64,000 bases of DNA from assembly GCF_025699065.1 (NCBI RefSeq), contig NZ_JAILWF010000005.1, positions 1 to 64,000 of the forward strand, written 5' to 3'. Position 1 is the stretch's first letter, and each line of letters opens with the position of its first letter. The DNA comes from Nitrosarchaeum sp. (GTDB lineage: Archaea > Thermoproteota > Nitrososphaeria > Nitrososphaerales > Nitrosopumilaceae). The translations under genes were made by a program, and so were the position numbers. A model generated the notes under the pieces. It saw only the letters and a list, made by a program, of their open reading frames with translations, had not been told where the DNA came from and ran no database searches. Positions 52,150 through 61,420 of this stretch are shown piece by piece.

Positions 52150-53496
52150 ATGACAAAATTTCAAGATTTAGGATTAAGAGAAGAATTACTGAAAGGGATT
52201 CGTGAAATGGGATTTGAAGAAGCATTTCCTATTCAAGAAGCCGTTATTCCAGTATTACTTACAGGGAGAGATGTCGTAGGACAAGCTCATACTGGTTCAG
52301 GTAAAACAGCCGCATTTGCTTTAGCAATGCTTCAAGAGATTCAACCAAAAAAAGGCATCCAAGGTTTGGTAATGGCTCCAACAAGAGAGCTTGCAATGCA
52401 AATTTCATCAGAGATAAAGAAATTTGGAAAATATACGGGAATTAGAGTAGCAACAGTGTACGGAGGCCAAGGAATGGGATTACAATTAGATGCACTAGAT
52501 AGAGGAGTGGAGATAGTAGTTGCGACTCCGGGAAGATTAATTGATCATCTTAAACGTGGTTCAATTGAACTAGGAGATATCACTCACATTGTGTTAGATG
52601 AAGCAGATACAATGTTAGATATGGGATTTGTTGACGACATTCAGTTTATTTTAGATCTTGCTCCAGAAGAGAGAGTAATGTCATTGTTTTCAGCAACAAT
52701 GCCAACTGAAATTTTAAGATTATCTGAAGACTATCTAAAGAATCCTAAACAATTTTTGCTTGATGCAGATGATCTTAGCGGAGAGGGTATAGACCAAGCA
52801 TATCTGGTAATTAAAGACAGAGATAAAATGAAATACCTTATTGATTTTATCAAACCACTTAAAGGTCAGATCATAGTTTTCTGTTCTACAAAATATAGAA
52901 CCAGAGATGTAGCAAAATATCTTCATCAAGAAAAATTTGATGCAGTTGCAATCGAAGGAGATATGTCACAAAGCAGAAGAGAACAATCAATGTCCAAATT
53001 TAGAAGTGGCAAAGTAGACATTCTTGTTGCAACTGATGTAGCATCAAGAGGAATTGATGTTCCAAGAGTAGAACTGGTAGTAAATTATGATGTTCCAAAT
53101 CAAGAGATGGCATATTTCCATAGAATTGGAAGAACCGCAAGAGCAGGAGCAAAAGGAAGAGCAATCACACTAGTATCATACTCATCAGTAGGAGATTGGA
53201 ATTTAATTAAACGCCAAATCAAAGTACCACTAACAGATTTGAATAAAGAAATGGGAATAGAAATTTCAATTCCGGACCCACTAAAGAGACAGTCTCCATC
53301 CAGAAGATTTGGAGGTTCACAATCAAGATCAGGTTACTCAAGAGGCAGAGGCGGTAGTGGATATGGAAGGTCTGGAGGTTCTGGTGGGTATAGAGGTTCC
53401 AGTAGAGGAGATGCAAGAGATGACAGAAGTGGTGGAAGAAAAAGATATGGTGACCGAAATAGTGGAAATAGCTATGGCGGACGCAGTAGATGGTAG
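52150..53496 (+). CDS. DEAD-box RNA helicase with RG-rich tail
   Basis: A 448-aa helicase: Q motif GFEEAFPIQEAVIPVLL, motif I AHTGSGKT, Ia PTRELAMQ, II VLDEADTMLD, III SATMP, V VATDVASRGIDVPRV, VI HRIGRTARAG. The C-terminus (~70 residues) is rich in Gly, Arg and Ser with RGRGGSG-type repeats, a non-specific RNA-binding tail as in cold-inducible CsdA-like helicases. ATG 52150 gives the standard N-terminus TKFQDLGLREELLKGIREMG; an upstream in-frame ATG (52105) would add 15 residues. Confidence 0.93.
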   Translation: MTKFQDLGLREELLKGIREMGFEEAFPIQEAVIPVLLTGRDVVGQAHTGSGKTAAFALAMLQEIQPKKGIQGLVMAPTRELAMQISSEIKKFGKYTGIRVATVYGGQGMGLQLDALDRGVEIVVATPGRLIDHLKRGSIELGDITHIVLDEADTMLDMGFVDDIQFILDLAPEERVMSLFSATMPTEILRLSEDYLKNPKQFLLDADDLSGEGIDQAYLVIKDRDKMKYLIDFIKPLKGQIIVFCSTKYRTRDVAKYLHQEKFDAVAIEGDMSQSRREQSMSKFRSGKVDILVATDVASRGIDVPRVELVVNYDVPNQEMAYFHRIGRTARAGAKGRAITLVSYSSVGDWNLIKRQIKVPLTDLNKEMGIEISIPDPLKRQSPSRRFGGSQSRSGYSRGRGGSGYGRSGGSGGYRGSSRGDARDDRSGGRKRYGDRNSGNSYGGRSRW

Positions 53497-53544
53497 TAGC
53501 TGTAAAACTTAAAGACAAGTAATAGAACTATTATTCTAAGAAAA

Positions 53545-53772
53545 ATGCATATTGGATTTATTTTGTTAAATTGTGATCTTGGTGCAGAAGAATACATTGT
53601 TGAGGAATTAAAACAGATGCCCAAAGTCAAAAACGCACATCTGACTTATGGAGCATATGATGTAATTGTAGAAGTAAACACAGAAGAGCAAAAAGATTTT
53701 GAAAAAGCGGTTGCAGATATTAGAAAATTATCAAGAGTAGTAAGTACAATGACGCTAAATGTCATAAATTAA
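53545..53772 (+). CDS. Stand-alone Lrp/AsnC ligand-binding (RAM) domain protein
   Basis: A 75-aa RAM domain without helix-turn-helix: IGFILLNCDLGAEEYIVEEL, VKNAHLTYGAYDVIVEVNTE and a final TMTLNVIN strand. It parallels the protein at 29199 (LGSEEQI versus LGAEEYI; TYGIYDV versus TYGAYDV). The ligand is likely an amino acid. Confidence 0.82.
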   Translation: MHIGFILLNCDLGAEEYIVEELKQMPKVKNAHLTYGAYDVIVEVNTEEQKDFEKAVADIRKLSRVVSTMTLNVIN

Positions 53773-53843
53773 GAATGGATATCAATTTAAACTAAATTTT
53801 TATCAACTAGCAAGTTATTGAAAAATTATTGACATATAGAATA

Positions 53844-54044
53844 ATGGAAGATACACTGAATGCATCTGAAGTCAAAATCCATCTTGAGACTTGTGGTGTC
53901 TATCAAAGCAATCCAAATGATACAGCCACATCAAAATGGCATAAAGCCAGTAGTATCGCAGAAGCAGAGAATATTGCAAAAGAAACATCAAAGAAATACA
54001 ACAAGGGTTGGAAAAAAGCAGATTGCTGTATGAAATTTGCTTAG
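53844..54044 (+). CDS. Hypothetical small protein, 66 aa
   Basis: Begins MEDTLNASEVKIHLETCGVY and ends KKYNKGWKKADCCMKFA. Three cysteines are present. TTG 53829 is an alternative start five codons earlier. The family is not recognised. Confidence 0.55.
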   Translation: MEDTLNASEVKIHLETCGVYQSNPNDTATSKWHKASSIAEAENIAKETSKKYNKGWKKADCCMKFA

Positions 54045-54066
54045 GTTCAGTTTCGTGAAATTAGAT

Positions 54067-54867
54067 TTATGAGATTTTAAACAATTCTTTTGCTTTTTTG
54101 TACATGAAATTATCTATAAATTCCTGTTTGATTTTCAACTTTGCAACAAAGTTAAGGTATGAATCCATTGAGCTGATAGGCCAGTCAGTTCCATAAAGTA
54201 GGTATTTTGGTTCTCCGGCATAATTAATTAGCTCGGCAACTTTTTCTTTGATCATTTTTTCAAAAAAGTGATCAAAGCTGCCAATAACGAGGCCAGAGAT
54301 ATCAGCATAGACATTTTTATTTTTATATATCACTTCTTGAGCATCTTGAATCCATGGGTTTCCTAGATGACACATTACAATTTTTAGCTCAGGATTGTCT
54401 ACTGCAACATCATCGAGATTTAACGGACGGGAATAGCGAAGTTTTCCTTTTGGACTATATGTATCCCCAGTATGAAACATTGCAGGAACGTCAAATTCCA
54501 CACAAGTATCATAAATTTTTTGATATCTTTCATCATAGGGATAATAATGTTCATAACCAGAATAGATTTTGAGTCCTTTTACTAATCCATCTTTAATCCA
54601 AGTTCTGTAATTTTTTAGATCATCATCAGTATGATTGTCAATTGAGAATCCTGCAACGACACCAAGATTATCGTATTTTTTAATTGCATCAATGATCTGT
54701 TTTGCAGAAGGCCTCTCTGAATTTGTTTTGTAGGATGATAAAATAATAGCGTAATCTACATTGTTACTTGTCATTTCTTTTTGAAGTTCATCTATTCTAT
54801 CATCTAAAGAAGAGATATGTTGGATGAGTTCGTACTGATTTACGTGAACATGGCAGTCGATGATCAT
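54067..54867 (-). CDS. Amidohydrolase-family TIM-barrel hydrolase
   Basis: A 266-aa metal-dependent hydrolase of the amidohydrolase 2 type. Metal ligands are in IIDCHVHVNQYE (HxH), the central MFHTGDTYSP (His), IVMCHLGNPWIQDA (His) and YGTDWPISS (Asp). Relatives are decarboxylases or lactonases; the substrate is unknown. It overlaps the GNAT gene by 4 bp, so the two probably share an mRNA. Confidence 0.82.
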   Translation of the reverse strand: MIIDCHVHVNQYELIQHISSLDDRIDELQKEMTSNNVDYAIILSSYKTNSERPSAKQIIDAIKKYDNLGVVAGFSIDNHTDDDLKNYRTWIKDGLVKGLKIYSGYEHYYPYDERYQKIYDTCVEFDVPAMFHTGDTYSPKGKLRYSRPLNLDDVAVDNPELKIVMCHLGNPWIQDAQEVIYKNKNVYADISGLVIGSFDHFFEKMIKEKVAELINYAGEPKYLLYGTDWPISSMDSYLNFVAKLKIKQEFIDNFMYKKAKELFKIS

Positions 54868-55514
54868 TTTGCTTTGTAATTTGGATTAATCCATTCAATA
54901 AAAGTGGCATGGTTAAGTGATCGTGGATCCTTCATGTAATCATTAAGAATTTTTATAAATTTGAAACCGTTTTTGACTTGAAATTCTAAAACAGGTTCTC
55001 TAATTTCATGTTTCAAAACTTTTTTAACATATTCAAGAGGAGATAGTTCTTTTGCATATTCACAATAGTTGAACAATCTCGCACCTGCAATAATTCTACG
55101 TAAATTGAGTTTTATTGCAAGTGCTTTTCGTGCATCATAAATTTTAGTTGCTACACCTAATCGTCTGTTATCTGGATGTGTGGAGATATCTGCACCATAT
55201 AATGAATCTCCTTTTGGATTATGTGCTGAAAAGATACTATCACCACAAGCTTCTTTCCAAGTGTGTTCTTTGTATTCAGGGTCAAATTTCACAATTAAAC
55301 TACTACATGAACCGACAATCTTGCCATCATAGTCAGCCACAAATTGGCCTTCTGGAAATACTTTGAGATGTGCTTCTAATTGTTCAGGTTTCCAGTAAAC
55401 ACCTTCAGCTGCCATATATGGAAATGCGGCTTTTTGTAATTCTACAATTTTGGGTATGTCCTCTTTAGTCATATTACGAATGATTACCTTACTTTTACGA
55501 GTTTGAGCAGACAT
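54864..55514 (-). CDS. GNAT-family N-acetyltransferase
   Basis: A ~216-aa acetyltransferase. VIIRNMTKEDIPKIVELQKA and DISTHPDNRRLGVATKIYDA (motif A, acetyl-CoA binding) are clear, and the C-terminal half (EFQVKNGFKFIKILNDYM) completes the fold. ATG 55514 is preferred; an upstream in-frame ATG (55580) would place the start before the TATA-like ATTAAATAG near 55540. The acceptor is unknown. Confidence 0.8.
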   Translation of the reverse strand: MSAQTRKSKVIIRNMTKEDIPKIVELQKAAFPYMAAEGVYWKPEQLEAHLKVFPEGQFVADYDGKIVGSCSSLIVKFDPEYKEHTWKEACGDSIFSAHNPKGDSLYGADISTHPDNRRLGVATKIYDARKALAIKLNLRRIIAGARLFNYCEYAKELSPLEYVKKVLKHEIREPVLEFQVKNGFKFIKILNDYMKDPRSLNHATFIEWINPNYKAK

Positions 55515-55554
55515 GTGTAAATAAAACACGTGACGACTATTTAATGAATCGGAA

Positions 55555-56400
55555 TTAAATAGGATGTTCTGAATCATCAACTTTGGATTTTTTCTCTTTG
55601 TGAAAAAATCTGATTTTAATTAGATAAATTATGCTTAAGAAAATTTCAACAATCATTGCTACAATCATAAATGATGCAATTTGTGTTAGAAATGATGGTA
55701 TCTCAGATAATCTTTGGAGAACATCAACGAGTGAATAAAATTGCGGATCAAATAAAAATATAGCAAGTAATGCAAATGGAAGTAATTTTGCAAGGTCTCG
55801 TGAAAGATCTTCCCTATAATATGCAGATATTCTAATTGCAATAATTAATGAGCTTGATACAAGAAAGATTGTTGCAGTTGGCATATGTTGTACAAGAATA
55901 AACATAAATGAAGAATATCCCAAAAACCACAAAAATATCACAAATGGAAATACAAAGAAATTAGTTGCGATAAATGCTGCAGCTCTAGGGGCACCGGATG
56001 ATTTTTTTCCAGAAGAGGAAAAATAACCTTTAGAAATTTTTTCTATGTTGATATTAAATAAATCTCGTTTGGATAAAAATCTGTAAAAATTATAAACAAA
56101 TACACCATAGACAACCATTCCAATAGAAAATCCAACAATATCATAAATTGAGGAATCCTTTGCAATTTCAGTAATTAGGCTATTGATATAATCAATAGGC
56201 AGAAAATCAGAATTTTCTGCTTTTTGAAAAGCAGTTCGAATATTATCGTAAAAAGAAGTTGCATCTTCTTCGAGTATTTGGGCAGAAGACGGTTCATTTC
56301 CATTTTGAAGTAAAGTAAATGAATCACCCAAAGAGAAAGAAGATACAAGTAAAATTCCAATAAATGTAACTATGAAAACAAAAAGGAGATTTTTACGCAT
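55555..56400 (-). CDS. Multi-pass membrane protein, 281 aa
   Basis: N-terminal hydrophobic segment (NLLFVFIVTFIGILLVSSFS), then an extracytoplasmic stretch, then five or more transmembrane helices (e.g. FFVFPFVIFLWFLGYSSFMF; LAKLLPFALLAIFLFD; IASFMIVAMIVEIFLSIIYL). The C-terminus is charged (FFHKEKKSKVDDSEHPI). No family is recognised. It stands 114 bp downstream of the MscS-type channel on the same strand and could be functionally linked. Confidence 0.65.
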   Translation of the reverse strand: MRKNLLFVFIVTFIGILLVSSFSLGDSFTLLQNGNEPSSAQILEEDATSFYDNIRTAFQKAENSDFLPIDYINSLITEIAKDSSIYDIVGFSIGMVVYGVFVYNFYRFLSKRDLFNINIEKISKGYFSSSGKKSSGAPRAAAFIATNFFVFPFVIFLWFLGYSSFMFILVQHMPTATIFLVSSSLIIAIRISAYYREDLSRDLAKLLPFALLAIFLFDPQFYSLVDVLQRLSEIPSFLTQIASFMIVAMIVEIFLSIIYLIKIRFFHKEKKSKVDDSEHPI

Positions 56401-56514
56401 AAAAATAGTTGATTCCTGGCTTTTTGTACCTTTATGTTCTAAAATGTGTAAAAAAGAGTGAAAATATTGAATGTAGTAAAATTGTCAAAATTTGGAATTT
56501 AAAATGAATTTAAT

Positions 56515-58278
56515 TTAGTTTGTATCTCCACCATCGCCTTTTAGCAAATCTCCGATACCATATTTTTCAATAAGCTTTTTGCGTTCAGTGTTGAGTTTAT
56601 CAATTTCTTCAGTCTCTTTTTTTTCATCGCCCTGATAGATAGTTCTAATTGGCCATGGGATTCTAATATCATATTTTTTAAATTCTTCATAGATCATCAT
56701 CCTCATGTCAGTTTCCATTTTGAATTGGGAACCATAATCTCTCACATACACCCAAATTGCAAAATCAAGCGAGGAATCATTGAATTTTTGGAATCTAACA
56801 GTTGGTTGTTCTAAATCTAAAATGAATGTCTTATCACATCCACAGCTAGGTTTGTTTTCATCAATATTTGGACATCTTGATTGAACTGCAAGGTGTTTAC
56901 CCTTAGAGTCCTTTACTTCATTTAATGCACGAGTTCCTACTTTCATTAATGCAGCTGCTACTTGTTTTGGGTCATTTAGGTAAGAAACACCAACTTCAAC
57001 TGTTGCAGGAACAATTGCAAATTCTTTAGTGTAGTTGATGATCTCACTTGTTACTAGTTGTCGTGTAGGAACAATTGCTACGGATTCATTTAGTGGGTGA
57101 CGTACAAATGTTACACGTGAAGTAATTTTATAGACTATACCTTTGTAACCACTTGCTAATGCAATTCTTTCTCCTTCAACAAAGATCTTGTCTTTTCTTA
57201 TCATCATATATGCAAAGTAATTTTCAAAAGTTTCTTTCAATGCAAAACCAACGCCAAGAGCAATACCACCACTGGCAGTAGCCAATACAAAGAGGTCAAC
57301 TCCCCACCAAGCTATTATGCCCAGAGCTGCACCTAAAACAACTCCAAGAGGAATAAAATTTCTGAACGGTTTTGGAAGTCCTTCTCTTTTCTTTTCTGCG
57401 TAACCTGGAGGTTTTGAACCGGCAATAATTGGCTCATAGGAGTTAGTTCTCTTTTCTTCAGCCCATATATCAATTTCATAAATTTCGTCTGGAGTTTTAC
57501 CAGGAAGTAATGGTCTACCTAGGTCATTTTCTCCAGTTATGCAATCATTGTAATATTGTTCATATTTTTTTTGTTCTGACTTTTTCCATTCTGAAAAAGG
57601 ATCTTTTACAAGTTTTTGATAACTGCCAATTCTTGCGCCAGTTGAGGTGGTAAACTTTTCTAGGAAATTTCTACCTTGCGGGGTTTGTAAAAGTTCGTTG
57701 AATTCATTACTACTTATTTCTTCAGGAGGATTTTTAGGTGGAATCCATTTGTAACATCGATGAAACAAATCATTCTCATCGTCTTTAAAACCATTCAAAT
57801 CTCGCCAAGCTTTAAAATCCTCTTTTTCCTGTTTTATCCTTTCTCCTTTTTCAAGAAGAATTGTTATGATGTGGCCTGCAGTAAATGCAATAACAAGAAT
57901 ATTCATTGAATTGAGAAGTTTAGCAAATGTTTCTCCAACAGTAAGTTCAGCACTTAATTGTTCTTCAATAATTTCTGCAGGGTCATCAAATAATTCAAAA
58001 GTCTGAATGTAAATATTAATCGAAGAGATCAAAGCCAATGCAAGAACAGGTAAGACTGCTCTTCGAACTATATCAGCCAATATAGGATTAGAATAGCTGA
58101 ATTTTTTGGTTCTGGTCCATTGTCTAAATTTATTATAAATTGTACCAATCACAATCAATCCTACTACTAAAATTACAAATGCTATTTGGAGTGAAACTGA
58201 AGATGATAACAATTCCACTAGAGTTCCAAGTTGTCCAACTGCTTGTCCTTCTGCAAGTGTTACTTCCTCTCCGGCCAT
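56515..58278 (-). CDS. MscS-family mechanosensitive channel, large form
   Basis: A 587-aa channel. The MscS pore and beta domains are visible: GVVLGAALGIIAWWGVDLFV, then ASGGIALGVGFALKETFENY (glycine/alanine-rich pore helix), ASGYKGIVYKITSRVTFVRH and VGVSYLNDPKQVAAALMKVG. Two or more further N-terminal helices (LQIAFVILVVGLIVIGTIYN; AVLPVLALALISSINIYIQT) and a ~170-residue cytoplasmic insert make it larger than E. coli MscS. A Cys pair (CPNIDENKPSCGC) lies in the beta domain. It releases solutes on hypo-osmotic shock. Confidence 0.85.
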   Translation of the reverse strand: MAGEEVTLAEGQAVGQLGTLVELLSSSVSLQIAFVILVVGLIVIGTIYNKFRQWTRTKKFSYSNPILADIVRRAVLPVLALALISSINIYIQTFELFDDPAEIIEEQLSAELTVGETFAKLLNSMNILVIAFTAGHIITILLEKGERIKQEKEDFKAWRDLNGFKDDENDLFHRCYKWIPPKNPPEEISSNEFNELLQTPQGRNFLEKFTTSTGARIGSYQKLVKDPFSEWKKSEQKKYEQYYNDCITGENDLGRPLLPGKTPDEIYEIDIWAEEKRTNSYEPIIAGSKPPGYAEKKREGLPKPFRNFIPLGVVLGAALGIIAWWGVDLFVLATASGGIALGVGFALKETFENYFAYMMIRKDKIFVEGERIALASGYKGIVYKITSRVTFVRHPLNESVAIVPTRQLVTSEIINYTKEFAIVPATVEVGVSYLNDPKQVAAALMKVGTRALNEVKDSKGKHLAVQSRCPNIDENKPSCGCDKTFILDLEQPTVRFQKFNDSSLDFAIWVYVRDYGSQFKMETDMRMMIYEEFKKYDIRIPWPIRTIYQGDEKKETEEIDKLNTERKKLIEKYGIGDLLKGDGGDTN

Positions 58279-58427
58279 TATTTTTCACTATTTCCTTCTA
58301 AATACAAAGATTTCATAGAGATATTTTAGATATTATCATTTTTTATAAATCATTCAATTGAATTTCTTTAAAAAAACAGAATGAATCCATCACTAACATT
58401 TAACAATGATAAAAGCTATCAATTTAC

Positions 58428-59795
58428 ATGCAAAATCAAAAATCAGAATGGGCTACGAACGAATCTCCACGCATTATGAGTTACACTTTAGCAAATTTTC
58501 GACAATTACCACAAATTCAAAAATTAGGTGAGGAAAAACAGTTTGAAATGGAAGTTGTGGGCAATGTGCTTCCATTTAAGACAAACAACTACGTCGTAGA
58601 ACAACTAATTGACTGGAATAATGTTCCAGATGATCCAATGTTTGTTTTAACATTCCCACAGAGAGGAATGTTGATTCCTGAACATTATGCAAAAATGGAA
58701 GCAGCTCTAAAAAAAGGAGATAAAAAAGAAATTCAAAACACTGCAAATGAGATCAGATTGCAGTTAAATCCACATCCAGCAGGTCAAATGGAGTTAAACG
58801 TACCAACGCTAAAAGACGGAACTAAACTTTATGGAATGCAACACAAATACAAAGAGACTTGCCTGTTCTTCCCAAGTCAGAGTCAGACATGTCATGCATA
58901 TTGTAGTTTTTGTTTTAGATGGCCACAATTTGTTGGAATGGATGAACTCAAATTTGCAATGAAAGAAGGAGAACAACTAGTACAGTATCTGCGAGAGCAT
59001 CCGGAAATCTCAGATGTTTTGTTTACAGGAGGAGATCCAATGATCATGAAGGCAAAAATATTTTCAACGTACATCAATCCGCTTCTTGAAGCAAATCTAC
59101 CAAATCTCAGAACAATACGAATTGGAACAAAAGCATTGTCATATTGGCCATACAAATTTCTAACAGAAGATGATGCAGAAGAAATGCTAGACATCTTCAA
59201 ACGAATTGTAGATAAAGGGATTCATCTAGCATTGATGGGACATTTCAATCATGTTATAGAATTAAAAACAGATGCAGTAAAAGAGGCAATCAAAAAAGTA
59301 CGAGCAACTGGAGCTCAAATTAGAACTCAATCGCCAATACTTCGTCATATCAATGATGATTCAGAGATGTGGGCCGAAATGTGGAAGACTCAAGTCCAGT
59401 TAGGATGTATTCCATACTACATGTTTGTTGTAAGAGATACTGGCGCACAGCATTATTTTGGAATACCATTGATAGAGGCTCAAAGAATATTCCGTGACGC
59501 TTACAAAAAAGTAACTGGACTTGCAAGAACTGTAAGAGGTCCAAGCATGTCTGCAACACCAGGAAAGGTTCAGATTCTTGGAATTGCAGAATATGGGGGA
59601 GAAAAGCTAATGGTGTTAAGATTCTTGCAAGGAAGAAATCCAGACTGGGTACAAATTCCATTTCTAGCAAAATATGATGAAAAAGCAATTTGGCTTGATG
59701 ATCTAAAACCAGCAACGGGTGACAAGTTTTTCTTTGAAGATGAATTAAATGAAAAAATGAAAGTAATTAGAAATCAGGACTATCCTGAATCTTAG
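58428..59795 (+). CDS. kamA: KamA-family radical SAM protein (lysine 2,3-aminomutase type)
   Basis: A 455-aa radical SAM enzyme. The [4Fe-4S] motif CxxxCxxC is CHAYCSFC in SQTCHAYCSFCFRWP, and SAM contacts include DVLFTGGDPMIMKAK. PLP-binding and zinc regions are less clear by eye. Family members convert L-lysine to beta-lysine, the precursor of the compatible solute N-epsilon-acetyl-beta-lysine; the length and the WPQ motif after the cluster differ from typical bacterial KamA, so the substrate is not certain. It is followed by glnA. Confidence 0.8.
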   Translation: MQNQKSEWATNESPRIMSYTLANFRQLPQIQKLGEEKQFEMEVVGNVLPFKTNNYVVEQLIDWNNVPDDPMFVLTFPQRGMLIPEHYAKMEAALKKGDKKEIQNTANEIRLQLNPHPAGQMELNVPTLKDGTKLYGMQHKYKETCLFFPSQSQTCHAYCSFCFRWPQFVGMDELKFAMKEGEQLVQYLREHPEISDVLFTGGDPMIMKAKIFSTYINPLLEANLPNLRTIRIGTKALSYWPYKFLTEDDAEEMLDIFKRIVDKGIHLALMGHFNHVIELKTDAVKEAIKKVRATGAQIRTQSPILRHINDDSEMWAEMWKTQVQLGCIPYYMFVVRDTGAQHYFGIPLIEAQRIFRDAYKKVTGLARTVRGPSMSATPGKVQILGIAEYGGEKLMVLRFLQGRNPDWVQIPFLAKYDEKAIWLDDLKPATGDKFFFEDELNEKMKVIRNQDYPES

Positions 59796-59863
59796 ATATG
59801 AATTTACAAACTAGCTTAAACAATATCACAGTATCACATTAGTAATGTAAGAAAATAAACAAA

Positions 59864-61309
59864 ATGATGAATTCAAAACAAGTTATAGAAAAAATAAAAG
59901 AAGAAAATATTTCGTTTATTGATTTTTGGTTTGTAGATATTTTTGGAGAACTGCGTTCTATGGGAATGCCAAGTTATTCTCTTTCAGAAGACGATTTTAA
60001 TGATGGATTGGAAAAACTTGATGCAAGTTCTATTCTTGGTTTCAAGTCAGTAAATAAATCAGACATGATCTTAAAACCAGATCCTTCTACATTTCGAATT
60101 TTACCACCAGATTATGATCCAAGCAGAAAAAATGCAAGAATATTTTGTGATCTTTATGAAGGAAATAAAGCAGAGGAGACACGCTTCAACAGAGATTCTC
60201 GTGGAATTACTGCAAAAGCAAAAGGGAAGCTAAAAGAATTTGGATTAACACATTCGATGTGGGGTCCAGAGATTGAATTTTTTGTATTTGATGCAATCAA
60301 CATCTACCCTTCACCATATGGTGCAACTCACTCATATGGAGGTTCAGGCTATTCGATTGAATCAAAAGAGTCGCCATGGGCAAAAGGAAATGCAAGTACT
60401 GCAATTGATCTCAAAGAAGGGTACTATCCATCACAACCCAAAGATACGCTAGGTAGCCTCAGAAAAGACATTTGTGATGATTTGTATCGTTACTTTGGAA
60501 TTCAAGTTGAAGCTGAACACCATGAAGTTGCAACATCAGGGCAGAGTGAGATTAATTTCAAATACGGTGAAATGACTGAAATTGCAGATGCAGTAATTAC
60601 AATAAAAAATGTTGTTAAAGTAAAAGCCAAAAAAAGAAACAAGGTTGCCACGTTTATGTCAAAACCAATTTTTGGAGACAATGCATCTGCAATGCACACT
60701 CATCAAAGCATATGGAATAATGATACAAATAGAATGTATGATCCAAATGATAGTGTTGCACAGTTATCGCAAGAAGGACGTTACTACATAGGCGGACTTT
60801 TAGATCATGCGTCTGCATTATGCGCAATAACAAATCCAACAACAAATTCATACAAAAGATTGGTACCTAATTTTGAAGCGCCTGTCAATGTTTGTTGGGG
60901 GTTAGGAAATAGGTCTGCTGCAATTCGTGTACCAATGTATCTAAAAAATAGAGAAAAAAGTAAGCGAATTGAATATCGAGTGCCAGATCCTACTGCAAAC
61001 ATCTACTTACTTGAAGCGGCATTATTACTTGCAGGATTAGATGGAATTAAAAATAAAAAAGATCCAGGAGATCATGTGGAGGAAAATGTTTACAAGCTTA
61101 GCGCAGAAAAAAAGAGAGAGCTCAATATTGGATCTTTACCTACGTCGCTTAAGGAAGCATTAGATGCATTTCAAAGCGATATGAAATTTCTTGAAGATGT
61201 ATTTACAAAGGACTTTCTTGATGCGTATACAGAATTAAAATACAAAGAGTATCATGCATTTGCACAAACTCCAACTGCATGGGAAGTTTCAATGTATACA
61301 GATGCATAG
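59864..61309 (+). CDS. glnA: Glutamine synthetase
   Basis: A 481-aa type I glutamine synthetase, the main ammonium-assimilation enzyme. Landmarks are FVDIFGELRSMGMP, GPEIEFFVFDAIN, HHEVATSGQSEINFKYG, MSKPIFGDNASAMHTHQSIW, TNPTTNSYKRLVPNFEAPVN and IEYRVPDPTANIYL. The usual C-terminal adenylylation site is not evident. It has its own upstream gap of 68 bp after kamA. Confidence 0.94.
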   Translation: MMNSKQVIEKIKEENISFIDFWFVDIFGELRSMGMPSYSLSEDDFNDGLEKLDASSILGFKSVNKSDMILKPDPSTFRILPPDYDPSRKNARIFCDLYEGNKAEETRFNRDSRGITAKAKGKLKEFGLTHSMWGPEIEFFVFDAINIYPSPYGATHSYGGSGYSIESKESPWAKGNASTAIDLKEGYYPSQPKDTLGSLRKDICDDLYRYFGIQVEAEHHEVATSGQSEINFKYGEMTEIADAVITIKNVVKVKAKKRNKVATFMSKPIFGDNASAMHTHQSIWNNDTNRMYDPNDSVAQLSQEGRYYIGGLLDHASALCAITNPTTNSYKRLVPNFEAPVNVCWGLGNRSAAIRVPMYLKNREKSKRIEYRVPDPTANIYLLEAALLLAGLDGIKNKKDPGDHVEENVYKLSAEKKRELNIGSLPTSLKEALDAFQSDMKFLEDVFTKDFLDAYTELKYKEYHAFAQTPTAWEVSMYTDA

Positions 61310-61420
61310 GAATACAATTTAGGAATTACTCAAATTTGAAAGATTAAAGTTTCCAGATTCAATAAAATTTTGAAAAGAATTGGAAAAATACTTTTAACTT
61401 TTGAACAAAAATTGTGCGTA

